From positions 206,534,733-206,598,732 of the forward strand of contig OZ018319.1 of the NCBI GenBank assembly GCA_963969495.1: a stretch of 64,000 bases of DNA, written 5' to 3'. Both the position numbers and the translations under genes were made by a program. Position 1 is the stretch's first letter. The number at the start of each line of letters is the position of its first letter. This DNA comes from Ceratothoa steindachneri (Eukaryota > Arthropoda > Malacostraca > Isopoda > Cymothoidae). The notes beneath the pieces were generated by a model. That model saw only the letters and a program-made list of their open reading frames with translations. It was not told the DNA's origin and ran no database searches. Shown here piece after piece: positions 34,014 to 43,990 of this stretch.

Positions 34014-34306
34014 GTAGTAGGAATATGAAGACCCAGGTGATTACACTAATCATTTATTGGCCGGACGTTTCGGACCTTCACTTGGACCATCTTCAGCGAC
34101 TGTATCGACTAATGATAAGGGGAAGGAATATTAACGATAACAGTTTAAAGAATGTATTATATAATGCATTCTTTAACTGTTATCGTTAATATTCCTTTCC
34201 CTTCTCATTAGTCGATACAATCGCTGAAGATGGTCCAAGTGAAGGTCCGAAACGTTTGGCTAATAAATGATTAGTGTAATCACCTGGGTCTTCATATTCC
34301 TACTAT
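34014..34306. mobile_element. Near-perfect zero-spacer palindrome made of two PLE termini
   Basis: Arms 34014-34160 and 34161-34306 are reverse complements with only about 8-10 mismatches and no spacer (centre GTATTATATAATGC). The sequence is the same PLE terminal family as the arms at 18591 and 19851. It is flanked by (TA)n at 33928-33980 and 34307-34360. It carries two opposed hammerhead-like motifs (34064-34098 minus, 34222-34255 plus). There is no coding capacity. Confidence 0.93.
34222..34255 (+). ncRNA. Hammerhead-like motif in PLE palindrome (opposed copy at 34064-34098)
   Basis: CGCTGAAGATGGTCC, loop, GGTCCGAAACG. The CUGAAGA and GAAACG cores are intact on both arms, while helix II depends on G-U pairs. 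Confidence 0.45.
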
Positions 34307-34315
34307 ATAAATATA

Positions 34316-34374
<59 letters not shown>
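34303..34374. repeat. (TA)n(TG)n compound microsatellite
   Basis: TA to 34360, then TG to 34374. Confidence 0.95.
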
Positions 34375-34815
34375 AGGTAAGCAAGATGAGCGGTATAGCT
34401 TACGCTTCCCTGGCAGACCTTCTGCTTGTGGCCTAGGGCCTATCTTGCTCTAGCAACCGGGTTTTGATCTAAAAATATTTAAAAGTTTTCCAGTACATAA
34501 CTCCTAATAATTTATTCTTGGTCTATCTTTACAGATCCATTCTCTTTTTTTAGTCCTTTTAAGGACAGGAAAAAATGCTTATCGCAATTCTTCTGATATA
34601 CACAAATAACAAAAACTCATACCTCATTATTTTCCCATTACAATTTACGTTGTTATACGAAAAATTGCACCCCTTTCCCCAAATAGCCATGCCTAAATTT
34701 TAATACATTTTATGAACTACTATTTTTTGTTTTAAAAATTTCAAAAACATTCGAAACTCATACAATATTTATTTTTTCTGAACTCTTACAAAGAAATTTG
34801 ATAAAGCAGGATTAT
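34375..34815. other. AT-rich sequence, nothing recognised
   Basis: No gene found. 34380-34455 (GCAAGATGAGCGGTATAGC ... GGCCTATCTTGCTC) has a weak inverted AGCAAGAT pairing and may be a SINE piece. Confidence 0.4.
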
Positions 34816-35127
34816 GAAATTTACAACGCACGTGTAAATTTCAGTTCGGATAACGATCAGAAATTTACAATTCACGTCTAAATTTCACTTCGGGTAACGA
34901 TCAGAAATTTAAAATTCACCTGTAATTTCAGTTCGGGTAACGATCAGAAATTTACAATTCACGTGTAAATTTCATTTCGGGTAACGATCAGAAATTTACA
35001 ATTCATGTGTAAATTTCATTTCGGATAACGATCATAAATTTACAATTCATGTGTAAATTTCCTTTCGCGTAACGATCAGAAATTTACAATTCATGTGTAA
35101 ATTTCACTTCGGGTAAAGATCAGAAAA
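34816..35127. repeat. 43-44-bp tandem array of hairpin units, seven copies
   Basis: Units start at about 34817, 34860, 34904, 34946, 34990, 35034 and 35079. Each contains GAAATTTAC...GTAAATTTC, an internal inverted repeat around AATTCA(C/T)GT, followed by TTCGGGTAACGATCA. Divergence between units is under 10 percent. Confidence 0.93.
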
Positions 35128-35279
35128 GCAAACTGGTAGACATGGAAAACTTTATAGGCACAATAGTGAAATAATAAAACGCAAAAGATTACACCACATT
35201 CATATAAATAAGTTAAATTTTAAAAATATAATTAAATACTAATTCTCTTTTGTTCCTTAATATCTAGAATATTCTAAAC

Positions 35280-36000
35280 TAAATCCGATGGTTTCTTTCG
35301 TCATCGTGTCAAGCTACTACGTCATTCCTTGCAAGATACTCGTACCGTCAACATCTTCATCATGGAGAAAAACAAAGAAATCACTCAAGATCTTTCGTGA
35401 ACGCATTGTAGCTTTTCATAAGAGTGTCTTTGGGTACAGAAAGATCTTTGTACAGCTTAAAGTAAACTCTAACTTCAGGTGGTACCATAATGCGGACCTG
35501 AAAGTCTCGTAATTCAATTCATCCTTTGGATCGTTCAGATCGGCTTCGGGTGTTAACGGAACCGGCAGCTAAGAACAGTTAGGGATAAACTACAGACTAC
35601 CATAAAAAGCCCCTGATCGAGAAGGTATCTGCAGGGAGGCCTTACCAATGGCAGCAAGATTCTGCTCCATGCCACTAAACCAACCGAAAGACCCAGGTCT
35701 GGCTGTCGGAGAATTTTTCCGATCACAAAGCACCTACAGTTATCCTCCCAACTTACCTACTCACGACAACCTCGACTTCTTTTTGTGGTACGAGAGACCA
35801 ATAAATCTAGCTGCAACACGATAGACGAGCTGAGGGCTAATATTAGTATGGCATTCAGAGTCCTTAAACGGGGAATATGGACGAAGGGCTATGGCTGGTT
35901 CCGAGGTCGTCTAGAGGCTGTCATCAAGATCACAGGCAGGTTCATCGAATGAGATCGACAGAACATATCATAAAGACAAACTACCGCGAATTTGATGTTT
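35280..36000 (+). pseudogene. Mariner/maT-like transposase relic (HTH and C-terminal ends)
   Basis: The N-terminal part (about 35370-35480) reads KSLKIFRERIVAFHKSVFGY followed by RKIFVQLKV, a Tc1/mariner HTH. After an internal loss, QWQQDSAPCH (about 35650-35680, second catalytic Asp block), LSENFSDHKAP, THDNLDFFLWYE (about 35758-35800, third-Asp-type block in a shifted frame) and SSCNTIDELRANISMAFRVL with FRGRLEAVIKITGRFIE (to 35950) follow. The layout matches mariner-like maT-type transposases. Several frameshifts are present and no terminal repeats were identified. Confidence 0.82.
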
Positions 36001-36065
36001 ATATCTCAAAAAATAAAACCAATGCTTATTTCTTCCTGAGACAGTCATCATGCGAACGAATACCG

Positions 36066-36067
<2 letters not shown>

Positions 36068-36118
<51 letters not shown>
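36068..36118. repeat. (TA)n microsatellite
   Basis: Perfect TA tract joined directly to the hairpin at 36119. Confidence 0.97.
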
Positions 36119-36121
<3 letters not shown>

Positions 36122-36196
36122 TTCTGCCTCTTTCAACACTAATTTCAATCATCAATATATTCATGATTGAAGTAGTGTTGAAAAAGGCAGAAAAAC
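36119..36196. repeat. 34-bp-arm hairpin next to (TA)n (PLE-end-like)
   Basis: GTTTTCTGCCTCTTTCAACA (36119 on) pairs with its complement ending at 36196 (TGTTGAAAAAGGCAGAAAAAC). There is a 10-bp loop and about three mismatches. The GTTGAAAAAGG word is also in the terminus at 28060. Confidence 0.75.
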
Positions 36197-36249
36197 TCAA
36201 TATATATTTTGCTGCAATGTTTATTTACTGCTTGCTAACTGCGATCCGT

Positions 36250-36801
36250 CTTAATGGAACACCCTTTATATATACATTGATCAGGATTCCTTTTAGAGAG
36301 CATAAATTTAATATTTAACAGAAATCCTATGGTGAGGAAAATAATTGGTGTCATCCTATTTATTTAGCGGAGACGTTTCCACCAAAATACGGTCATCTTC
36401 TTGGACCTACAAAGTAAATTCAAGAACAAAATATTATGAAATGTTGATAACAATTCTAAAGGTTTGTAGAACTTTGATAGTTTCAGCTTTGATTAGGAGA
36501 CTAACCGCCGTATGCTAAGAAAAATGTGAAATGCACTTTTATCAGATTTAGTGTAGCTTCACAATTATTTATAAATTTATTATATGCAAAAGGCTAAAAT
36601 GTAAAATACCTAAAAATATAGGTTTTTTGCTCAAATGTGCATTTCACATTTGTTTTAGCATACGGTCGTTTGAGTTAAATAATTTTAGAAATGGAGTTTA
36701 GATTTACAATAGAAGGACGGAAGATTTTGAAAATATTTAAAGTAGTTAATGACTGTAAAATTACTAGAATTTCATAAGTTAGGAGCGTTCTAATTTATCA
36801 A

Positions 36802-36805
<4 letters not shown>
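36250..36805 (-). mobile_element. PLE-like terminal remnant with inverted repeat
   Basis: The minus strand at 36372-36405 reads AAGAAGATGACCG, loop, GGTGGAAACG, a hammerhead-like core. 36505-36536 and 36637-36668 are inverted copies (GCCGTATGCTAAGAAAAATG). The right side abuts (TA)n at 36806. No coding part is recognised. Confidence 0.55.

Positions 36806-36883
<78 letters not shown>
36806..36883. repeat. (TA)n microsatellite
   Basis: Perfect TA tract. Confidence 0.97.
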
Positions 36884-36886
<3 letters not shown>

Positions 36887-37084
36887 GACACTATTTTCCC
36901 CCAATAGCGAGTAAATTATTATACGATGAAACTACATTTTGAGTACAAAAGTTTATTGAACCAGAACTATGAAGTTTTCCATACCACCATCAGCCGTTAA
37001 CTAAGAGATATTGAGAAAGAAAACAGAAATACTAAAATATACAGAAACCAGCAACTGCTATTAATCAGGAGGCGTTAGCTTTAG

Positions 37085-37686
37085 GTGATGAACAATGGTT
37101 ACTCGGTTGGTAGGAGGGAGGCTGACTGTCAAGCCATGACCTCATTCAAGGCCGTTGAATGCCTGAAATCAATCAAACAAACACCGACGGCACCAAAACA
37201 TATACAATCACCCCGAAGCTTAATCTGCAGGCGCCTCACTTCTGGGTTCGGTGTGATTCGGCAAATGAGATACACCCGGAAATCGAAAGGAACCACATGT
37301 GGGGTAAGTGGGCCAAGGTAGCGCAAATGATAAAATTCAAAAAACTATACGTAGTCTTTTAAGGTTGTTTTCGAGGATATGGCTATGGCGCAAACACGCA
37401 AAGGAAAATGGCCTGCTTTTCTTCAGTGTAGGAGTCTGTCCGGACTAGATGGAACGCGAAGAGTTTGTCGACTTACGGTTGTGCTTCCGGTGCTATAAGT
37501 ACAACAAGAACACCACGTTCAACTCCCCTAACAAAGACCCTATCCTGTGATCCATCTGCGCTAGTCGCGAGCATTTTGGGCGTGATTGCATAAGCAGCAG
37601 CCCCCAAAGGCCTTAATTGCGAGGGGAACGACCAGACTATGTCTATGGCATGCTTAGTGAAAAAGCAAGAAATACACTCGGCCCAC
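37085..37686 (+). pseudogene. Jockey-like ORF1 (gag-like) with CCHC zinc knuckles
   Basis: An open segment at 37159-37362 holds FWVRCDSANEIHPEIERNHM. It leads, after a frameshift, to LCFRCYKYNKNTTF (37479 on) and ICASREHFGRDC (to about 37590). These are two CCHC knuckles that bind nucleic acid in LINE ORF1 proteins. Knuckle 1 has lost its His and last Cys. Knuckle 2 has its first Cys replaced by a TGA stop. Confidence 0.75.
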
Positions 37687-37688
37687 TA

Positions 37689-38882
37689 TTTAATGAACCC
37701 CGATTTAACGGATTTTTGATTTAACAGACCACAAAATCTCAACGGACAAATACCGAGCAACGAACATTTTGTCCGTTGCTGGGTAGATTTGGCGTCAAGT
37801 CTCTGATTGTTCACCGATAGAAAGGGAACGTGAGCTGTGTATAGACCATCGTAGAGAGAGGTTAGTTTAATCCAACATTGTTTAATAAATAACTAGTGAA
37901 TAGTAGCCCCACTGAGTACGAGAGGAACCGAGGGTTAGGACCAATGATGTAGTAGTCGATTGGCAAATCGACTGATTCCTTACCAGACGCTGGAAATCTA
38001 TTTCCGAATGGAAATTGCGATAAGAGACCTAAGTTCAACTCTTTCCTTTTCTTTTATTCCAAAGGTTTAAGTAATGAAATAAGTATATATAAATAACCTT
38101 TTTTTTCCGCGAAAAAGTGATAAAAATAAAAATAGTTAGAATACGGTGATTCCTTATTAATATTACAAGCCAAAGGCATAAATTAAAAACTGTTAACACG
38201 AGTGCAGGAAAGTTTTGGTCATATGGTCTAAAGCTACTATCATTGTATAAATACTTTGATTTCAGCCTCGTACTCAGCTGGGGAAAACACCCGCAATTTT
38301 TCATTTTTTTATTTTTCAAAACGACGAATTGTTGGGTATCCTGATACCCTGGTAAGTGAAAACCGCCATGGCGTGTTCCGACGACTACTTAAACGTAAAA
38401 TAAATTGTCACAAAATAAAAACAAAACCTTAGTTGGCAATGTTAATATAGCCAGTAGTGCATGGCTCAAAAATATTAAAGACGAGTTATAAAGATAGTAA
38501 AACAAAAACAAATTTCTCTAGCATAAGTTTTACTTAGCGCTGAAATAATATTGAAACGACAAAGTTAATACCAAATGACAAAAAAGTAAGTTAAAAACGC
38601 GTTTCTTGTAGCCGATCTCGGTTCATTAGCCATTTGCTAGTAGCTCCCGGGGCTTTCGTAATTACAAGTCCTGGTCCGCATGTACACGACTGATATAAAT
38701 CCGTAGAGAAGCCATAAGGTACGAGAGACGATTGTAAAATGTCGATCTATTAAAGTTCTTTACCTTCTGTGGTGGAATTTTATTGTATCCCGGTAAAGAT
38801 CGTAAGTATTTTCAAGCAACGGACTTTTTCAAACAACGGACCACCCTTTCCCCTTTTAATCCGTTAAATCGAGGGTCTGGTG
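37689..38882. mobile_element. Pogo/Tigger-like non-autonomous element, 1.19 kb
   Basis: The left end has ACCCCGATTTAACGGATT (37697-37714) and the right end its inverted form AATCCGTTAAATCGAGGGT (38858-38876). Sub-terminal GTCCGTTGCT motifs are also inverted (37771 and 38815). TA lies on both sides (37687-37688, 38883-38884). CGATTTAACGGA-type ends are typical of pogo/Tigger elements. No transposase is visible. It interrupts ORF1 of the Jockey-like LINE. Confidence 0.78.
37803..38035 (+). rRNA. Large-subunit (28S) rRNA fragment, sarcin-ricin region, probable pseudogene
   Basis: GATTGTTCACC, then AGGGAACGTGAGCTG, TAGACC, GAGGTTAGTTT, then TGAGTACGAGAGGAACCG (37914-37931, the sarcin-ricin loop) and GGTTAGGACC match the 3' part of eukaryotic 28S in correct order and spacing. 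The following hairpin (AGTCGATTGGCAAATCGACT, 37954-37973) and ACCTAAGTTCA fit the last helices loosely. Divergence from animal consensus is large (about 30 percent), but the loop core is exact. It is only about 230 nt long and lies inside the pogo-like element. Confidence 0.75.
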
Positions 38883-38884
38883 TA

Positions 38885-39028
38885 CATAAACAAACGCAGA
38901 GACAACGCGAAAAGGAACAGATAAAGGCCAACACGACCTTTCAAAAATAGCCAAAGCAGCCATTGTCGAGACTAACAACCAGATGACATTCCTGCACATT
39001 AAAATTGAACAATCTAACAAAATCATGT
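38885..39028 (+). pseudogene. Jockey-like ORF1 segment between two insertions
   Basis: An open reading of KIAKAAIVETNNQMTFLHIK and IEQSNKIM, acidic and helical like ORF1 C-terminal parts. It resumes after the LTR-like insertion with TRLGTFSMEVNRMLVKLGK (40534 on). Confidence 0.55.
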
Positions 39029-40509
39029 GTTGCATTTTGTAGGGGAATCGACCCTCTCCCTCCTCTCTCAGTTGAGACACGGAACGTTGACCGCAAAACA
39101 TCCAGGCCGTGTAGGCACCTTGGGTCAATCTCGTAACCACAACTCCTCGCCCCTCGTCCCTATGAAAAGCAGAACGGTTAAAACTGCAAGATCTCCCCTA
39201 CGAGTGTGTATTCAATTTCACCTCAAGTACGAAATTGGAGACGCGTTTCTCTCAAGGCCGAAGACCCAGCAGAACCTGAGGTAAGACTTCCTGAGAAAAA
39301 CCGTTGGAGTAAGAACCCTCCTGTGGCCCGTCCACAAGCCACCCCCATCCTACCCCTACCCCAGTGGGGTTACGGTATATATACCAAAAAACTTGGGAAA
39401 AACGTGATAGATACTTGAGTCAGCAGACTATGAAGTTCCCGGCATGAGGCCCGGGCTACCAAGATAAGGGACTAAGAAGCAGCTCATCCTCGAGCTATTT
39501 CCTGGTTATCAAACCGAACTTTAAGTTAACTTGTTCAAGTTCAACTTATTCTCGTTAGAGAACCCACCCCCCTCTCTATCCTGGTGTATCCCGAAGCACC
39601 GAGATAGGCTTCGCCCTTGAGGAATACTGGAACTAAGAAAAAGCTTATCCGCGAGCTAGTTCCTGGTTATCAATCCGAACTTTAAGTTAACTTGTTCAAG
39701 TTCAACTTAGTCTCGTCAGAGAAACCCACCCATCCTATCCTGGTGCATCCTAAAGCACAGGGATAGTCCTCGCCCTTGAAGAAAACTTACCCCAGTCCAC
39801 TCCCTCCAGCACTCCCCTGAGTCAAAGTATTCAAGTCTTAGCGCATCGCTAGACAGTGCGAATTACTCTGCAGAGTAATTCGAAGAGGAGAAAGGAACAT
39901 TATTTCACTATGCCGTGGTGATATTCCTTCCTGCTGAACTCGTGTGGCTTCCCAACTGCCACATTCGCCAAAGTCCTTTGTGGCTTTCAAGTTATTCGCC
40001 CTCAACCTCTATCTGGCCGGTCGGCACGCGTCTTCGAGAGAATAACACTCCCAAGGTAAAGTAGATCATTGAGTTCAAGGTCAGACTCAAACCCGTTCCA
40101 GGGCGTATCCAAAAGGTAGTTGCGGCCGGTAAAGGCCGTTAGCATTTAAGTGAGTGGTGGGTCAACCATCATTATAATGTCAAGTAGGTCAAGTTAGAAA
40201 GCCTTACTTAGAAATTATTGAAATCCTTACTGTGTATTTAGTTCGTTTGATTTCTCTGGTTCATGTTTATTTTGTTTTTGTATTTTAATTAAAGTTTTAG
40301 TTTGTTTTAACAATTTTTGTATTCTATCCTCGAATCGCTACATATGGCACAAAGAACCCTCAAGGTTTAAAGAAGTCAATAATCAATATAATAATAATAA
40401 AAAATATATAGCACTCTTAGAGAGATATAATGTTAATCACGGAGTAGTACTTAAACAACCCGTAAGTACCAACTCCTTCCTTCACTCGGTTCTATCTATA
40501 CCACAACAC
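39029..40509 (+). mobile_element. LTR-like unit, copy B (solo LTR candidate)
   Basis: Aligns with 2800-4445. It begins near TGTTGCATTTTGTAGGGGAA, has a TATA-like box (GGTATATATACC, about 39372), two about 160-bp tandem units (39475-39790) and an AATTAAAGTTTTAG polyA-like signal (about 40288), and ends near TATACCACAACA. It interrupts ORF1 of the Jockey-like LINE. I could not define a clean target-site duplication. Confidence 0.65.
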
Positions 40510-40524
40510 ATTTATTATGCACAC

Positions 40525-41200
40525 ATAGCGAACATTACTCGTCTAGGTACCTTTTCCATGGAGGTCAACCGCATGCTGGTTAAACTCGGTAAGCAGGAGA
40601 TGTAATTCGCGGAGAACCTGCCTTTGGAAGAAGTTATGCGAATTAGCGTAACCCCAGAATGTGAGGATACGTGCTAAAAACTCTTTCCTCCTAAAAATAC
40701 AGCGAGTGCACGTGACCCGCGTCTACACAAACAAACCAACGTACAAACACCGAAACTAGCGTCCACAACACCGAACAAGGAAAAAACACCGCTACGGAGA
40801 CACACAAACGCACATACACAACACAGAAAGGGCCAAAGGAGACTAGACCTCCACGATCAAGGAAAACATCTCAAACGGCCGCCCAATGTCAACCTCCTCC
40901 TCTTCGTGCGGTAGAGAGCATCGGCTCAAATACCACGCTAGAAGATTTAACCTCAAAATCTTTGCTGCCGAGTCTGCTCCATTCCTAAAGAAGCTGGATT
41001 ACCGCGAAGTAGCCAAAGGTCTAAGGACCGGGAGGTACAAGTAGGAATGCTTGGATGAGGTTTCTGAGCAGCAGGTCGAAGGGGTCCTCGCTCAACACAT
41101 GGATAAACTGACTCCGAAGTACTTCACGACATTCGCCGACACTGAATTTAGGGAAAAAAGAAATAGCAGGGAGCGCACCCCACCCAGTGGATACTATGGA
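40525..41200 (+). pseudogene. Jockey-like ORF1 C-terminal region
   Basis: TRLGTFSMEVNRMLVKLGKQ (40534-40593), a Lys/Thr/Asn-rich stretch, then APFLKKLDYREVAKGLRTGR (40978-41037) and EVSEQQVEGVLAQHMDKL. A TAG stop interrupts after GLRTGRYK. It precedes the endonuclease as expected. Confidence 0.6.
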
Positions 41201-41279
41201 ACTAAAGTAGAGCGTGAATAGTCGCCTGATTTACTCCCATACACTAAAGAACCAACACTACGCAAAAGGACAAACAGAC

Positions 41280-41815
41280 TCACAGTAATTTACATAAACG
41301 TCAACAGGTGGGAAAGAAAAGGTTCCACCTACCTCAATATTATAAGACAGAGCGACCCTGAGGTAGTACTCATCTCTGAACATGGACCGACCGCACACCA
41401 GCACTTAAAACTTTTCCAATACCATGTCATTATTAAAAATAACAGTCAGGAACGGTATGACGGTTGTGCAATAGCCGTCAAAAAGGGACTAAATTACAGA
41501 AGTTTGGAAGACCTAGATGAATCTTACCTTGCCATTGAAATGGGTACAGCCCTAGGGGAACTGGTCGTCGGCATGGTACCCCAAAGCGTAGCTACGTGCC
41601 CACGCAAAATATCTAGTTACTGGAGAAGCGTTCTCTTCGCCGGCGATCTAAATGCAAGATGTGCAGCGGCTGAATATACTCGTATCTCCTACAACAATGC
41701 AGGTAGAAACGTCGAAACACTGCTCGATAGAGAGATTATGACGAGAATTGGACCCGATTTCCCTACTTACATAACGAGAACGATAGCCACAAAACCCGAT
41801 ATAGTTTTTGCTTGC
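41280..41815 (+). pseudogene. Jockey-like APE endonuclease domain
   Basis: In order: VIYINVNRWERKGSTYLNII, EVVLISEHG (catalytic Glu-containing strand), QERYDGCAIAVKKG, LDESYLAIEMGTALGELVVG, FAGDLNARCAAAEYTR (GDLNA, the metal-binding Asp-Asn pair) and TYITRTIATKPDIVF. The terminal SDH motif is altered (SDQQA, about 41860). It nicks target DNA in intact elements. Confidence 0.85.
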
Positions 41816-42239
41816 TAGTATCAGGCTCCCTTTCAACTATTACAGTGACCAGGCCCATTATTCCGAGCGATCAGCAGGCTATTAAAATTACAGTAGCAGT
41901 GAACCCCATCCAAATACCAATCTAGGAATGCAAAAGCTATAAGCGAGTAAACTGGGAATATTACAAGACTCACCTCTCAGAATACATTCCTGCTTCGATG
42001 CATGAAGCAAATTTACAAGAAATAGATAAGCCGTTGGATAAAATTACTAATTACCTAATTGAAACCGATATAAGTAGCATTCCCGGCATTAAATAAAAAA
42101 TTCTTCCAGCTCACCCCTGGAACCCTCCTATAAGAGCCCTGTTCCGAAAATATAGGAACCTGTTTAATGTAGTAGCGTGCGTTGATAGGCCCCAACTACA
42201 ATGCCTAGAGAAGACTAAAAGAAATTAAAGACAAGCTAC

Positions 42240-43320
42240 AGATGAGAATCACGGATCAACAAACACTACTATGTGACAGAATTATAGACAGGCTTAACAT
42301 AGAAAATGACTCTCACGCTTTCTGGCAGACAGTAAAAAGTCTAAAAGAAAAACAGCCATGGACAAAATTCACAATTAAACACAATACAATAATTACGGAG
42401 ATGGAAGAGATTGAAAAAAACTTTAGAATTTTCTGATCTTTAATCTTTAAAATTACCCCCAGAATAAAGTGACAATTACGACTTCGAATTCAAAGCAGAC
42501 TTAATACAACCGCTAAACAGACAAATACATAAAACCTTTCTTCTTCATTGTGTGTCACAAAAAAGATTAGTGGAGGACTATGGCAGAAAAATTACTGCCC
42601 TAGATCTCTCGAAACTCTAAAATCCTTTCGTCAAAGAGCACCGGGATACACGGGGCTGACTCGCGAGAATTATATCCATGCCCCGCGTAACATTTTGAGT
42701 GGCCTACCTAATATCATGAACGCCGACCTGAACACAGGCTATTTTCTCGACAAGTGAAAATTGGCCAAAAAGATATGTATTTCTAAAGCGGAGAAGACCC
42801 AGGACAGCCCTGCCAGCTTTCGACCGATATCTTTCTTAGAATTTGCCGGCAAAGTCTTCGAGAAGATATTGGCTAACAAAGTCGACTCTTTTCTCGATGA
42901 GGCCAACTTTCATAACGAGCAGCAACACGGCTTCAGAAGAACAAGAGAGACCATCACGGCACTAGCTGTTGCCACCGAAAAGCTAGGTAAGATCAAGTCA
43001 GATAAAAGGCATACGCACCTGGTGCTCCATGATGTCAAAAAATCTTTTGACAAGGTTTGGAAAAGAGGCCTGCAATATAAGATCCTGCAAATAGGCTTCA
43101 ACCCCATACTTGAGAAGATTTCATGCGACTACATAATGAATAGGAGGGCATATATACAAATCACGGAACATACCGGCCACGAATTTGAACTCGAAGCAGG
43201 GGTCTTTCAAGGGGGTTGCATCGTTCTCCTACTATACAACATTTATGCACAAGACCTATCACAACCACTCTCCGTGGGTTAGATATAACTTAAGTTTGCT
43301 GACGATATATCGCAAATTTG
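42240..43320 (+). pseudogene. Jockey-like reverse transcriptase
   Basis: Includes a linker (42242-42436), SFRPISFLEFAGKVFEKILA, NEQQHGFRRTRETITALAVA, VLHDVKKSFDKVWKRGL (motif A, normally D-xxxAFD; Asp retained in HDVKKSFD), FELEAGVFQGGCIVLLLYNI (motif B with an extra change from GxPQGxxLSP) and KFADDISQIC (catalytic FADD, 43296-43307) after a stop. Degraded but complete in motif order. Confidence 0.9.
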
Positions 43321-43444
43321 TCCTGGTGCTTATGTTTGCAGGGAATTAATGGCGAGAAATACGGCTAATGAGATAGCTAAGATCAACTCTTTCGAGAGAA
43401 GATGAAAGATATCAACTAACGCCCCCAAATTCAAAATAATTCCA

Positions 43445-43927
43445 ATGTTTCGTAAGACCTACAATGATATACGTGTGGACAGGGAGCGAATCCCTTACTG
43501 CACGGAAGGGACGGTTCGAGGGTTCAAGTTCACCACCGGAGGTTACACGAGTCATATCGAGCGTACAGTCGCGAATAGCAAGAGAGATTTGAGGGTATTC
43601 TATAGGTTCCGTGCCTTAAATCCCTCAAATAAACTCAAGATATTCAATGCGTGCATTCGCTCGAGGTTCCTGTACCCTCCCGTACTGATGAACGCGAGTG
43701 CCGAGACCCACATTGTGAAGCTACAAAGAATCCAGAACAAAGCAGTTCTCATCATCACCATCCCCCGAAGGAGAGAACACAAAGAACAGAGGAAGCTCCA
43801 CGCCTCGATCGGATTATCTCTTATCAACGTGGCACTCTACAAGAGAGCAAAGAGGATCTGGCAAGCCATTGGCACCCGCCTGTTCCCCGAGTTCTCTCTT
43901 ATACACCTAGACATCGAGGTTGCCTGA
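43445..43927 (+). pseudogene. Jockey-like ORF2 C-terminal region (160 codons)
   Basis: Starts after a frame break with MFRKTYNDIRVDRERIPYCT, then RGFKFTTGGYTSHIERTV, RFRALNPSNKLKIFNACIRS, RFLYPPVLMNASAETHIVKL and HASIGLSLINVALYKRAKRI, and ends near PEFSLIHLD. This is the RT thumb and C-terminal domain. Copy 3 shows the same order at 60981-60510. Confidence 0.85.
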
Positions 43928-43990
43928 CAAAAAAAACTTTTAACAGCAGCAAGGCTCTGACCGACGCAGAAGTGACTCCAAAATACATGT

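Larger units (their letters stand above)
37085..43990 (+). mobile_element. Jockey-like LINE split by two later insertions
   Basis: Element order: ORF1 N-terminal and zinc-knuckle part (37085-37686), a pogo-like insertion (37689-38882), more ORF1 (38885-39028), an LTR-like insertion (39029-40509), ORF1 C-terminal part (40525-41190), APE endonuclease (41280-41815), and RT with C-terminus (42500-43930). Reading across both insertions gives continuous ORF1-like protein, so they landed in an existing copy. Many stops and frameshifts. Two more copies of the family lie at 48900 and 60480 (minus). Confidence 0.8.

Noticed and set aside
34816..35127. CRISPR-like regular repeats
   Set aside because: Units are directly tandem without unique spacers, and the genome is eukaryotic.
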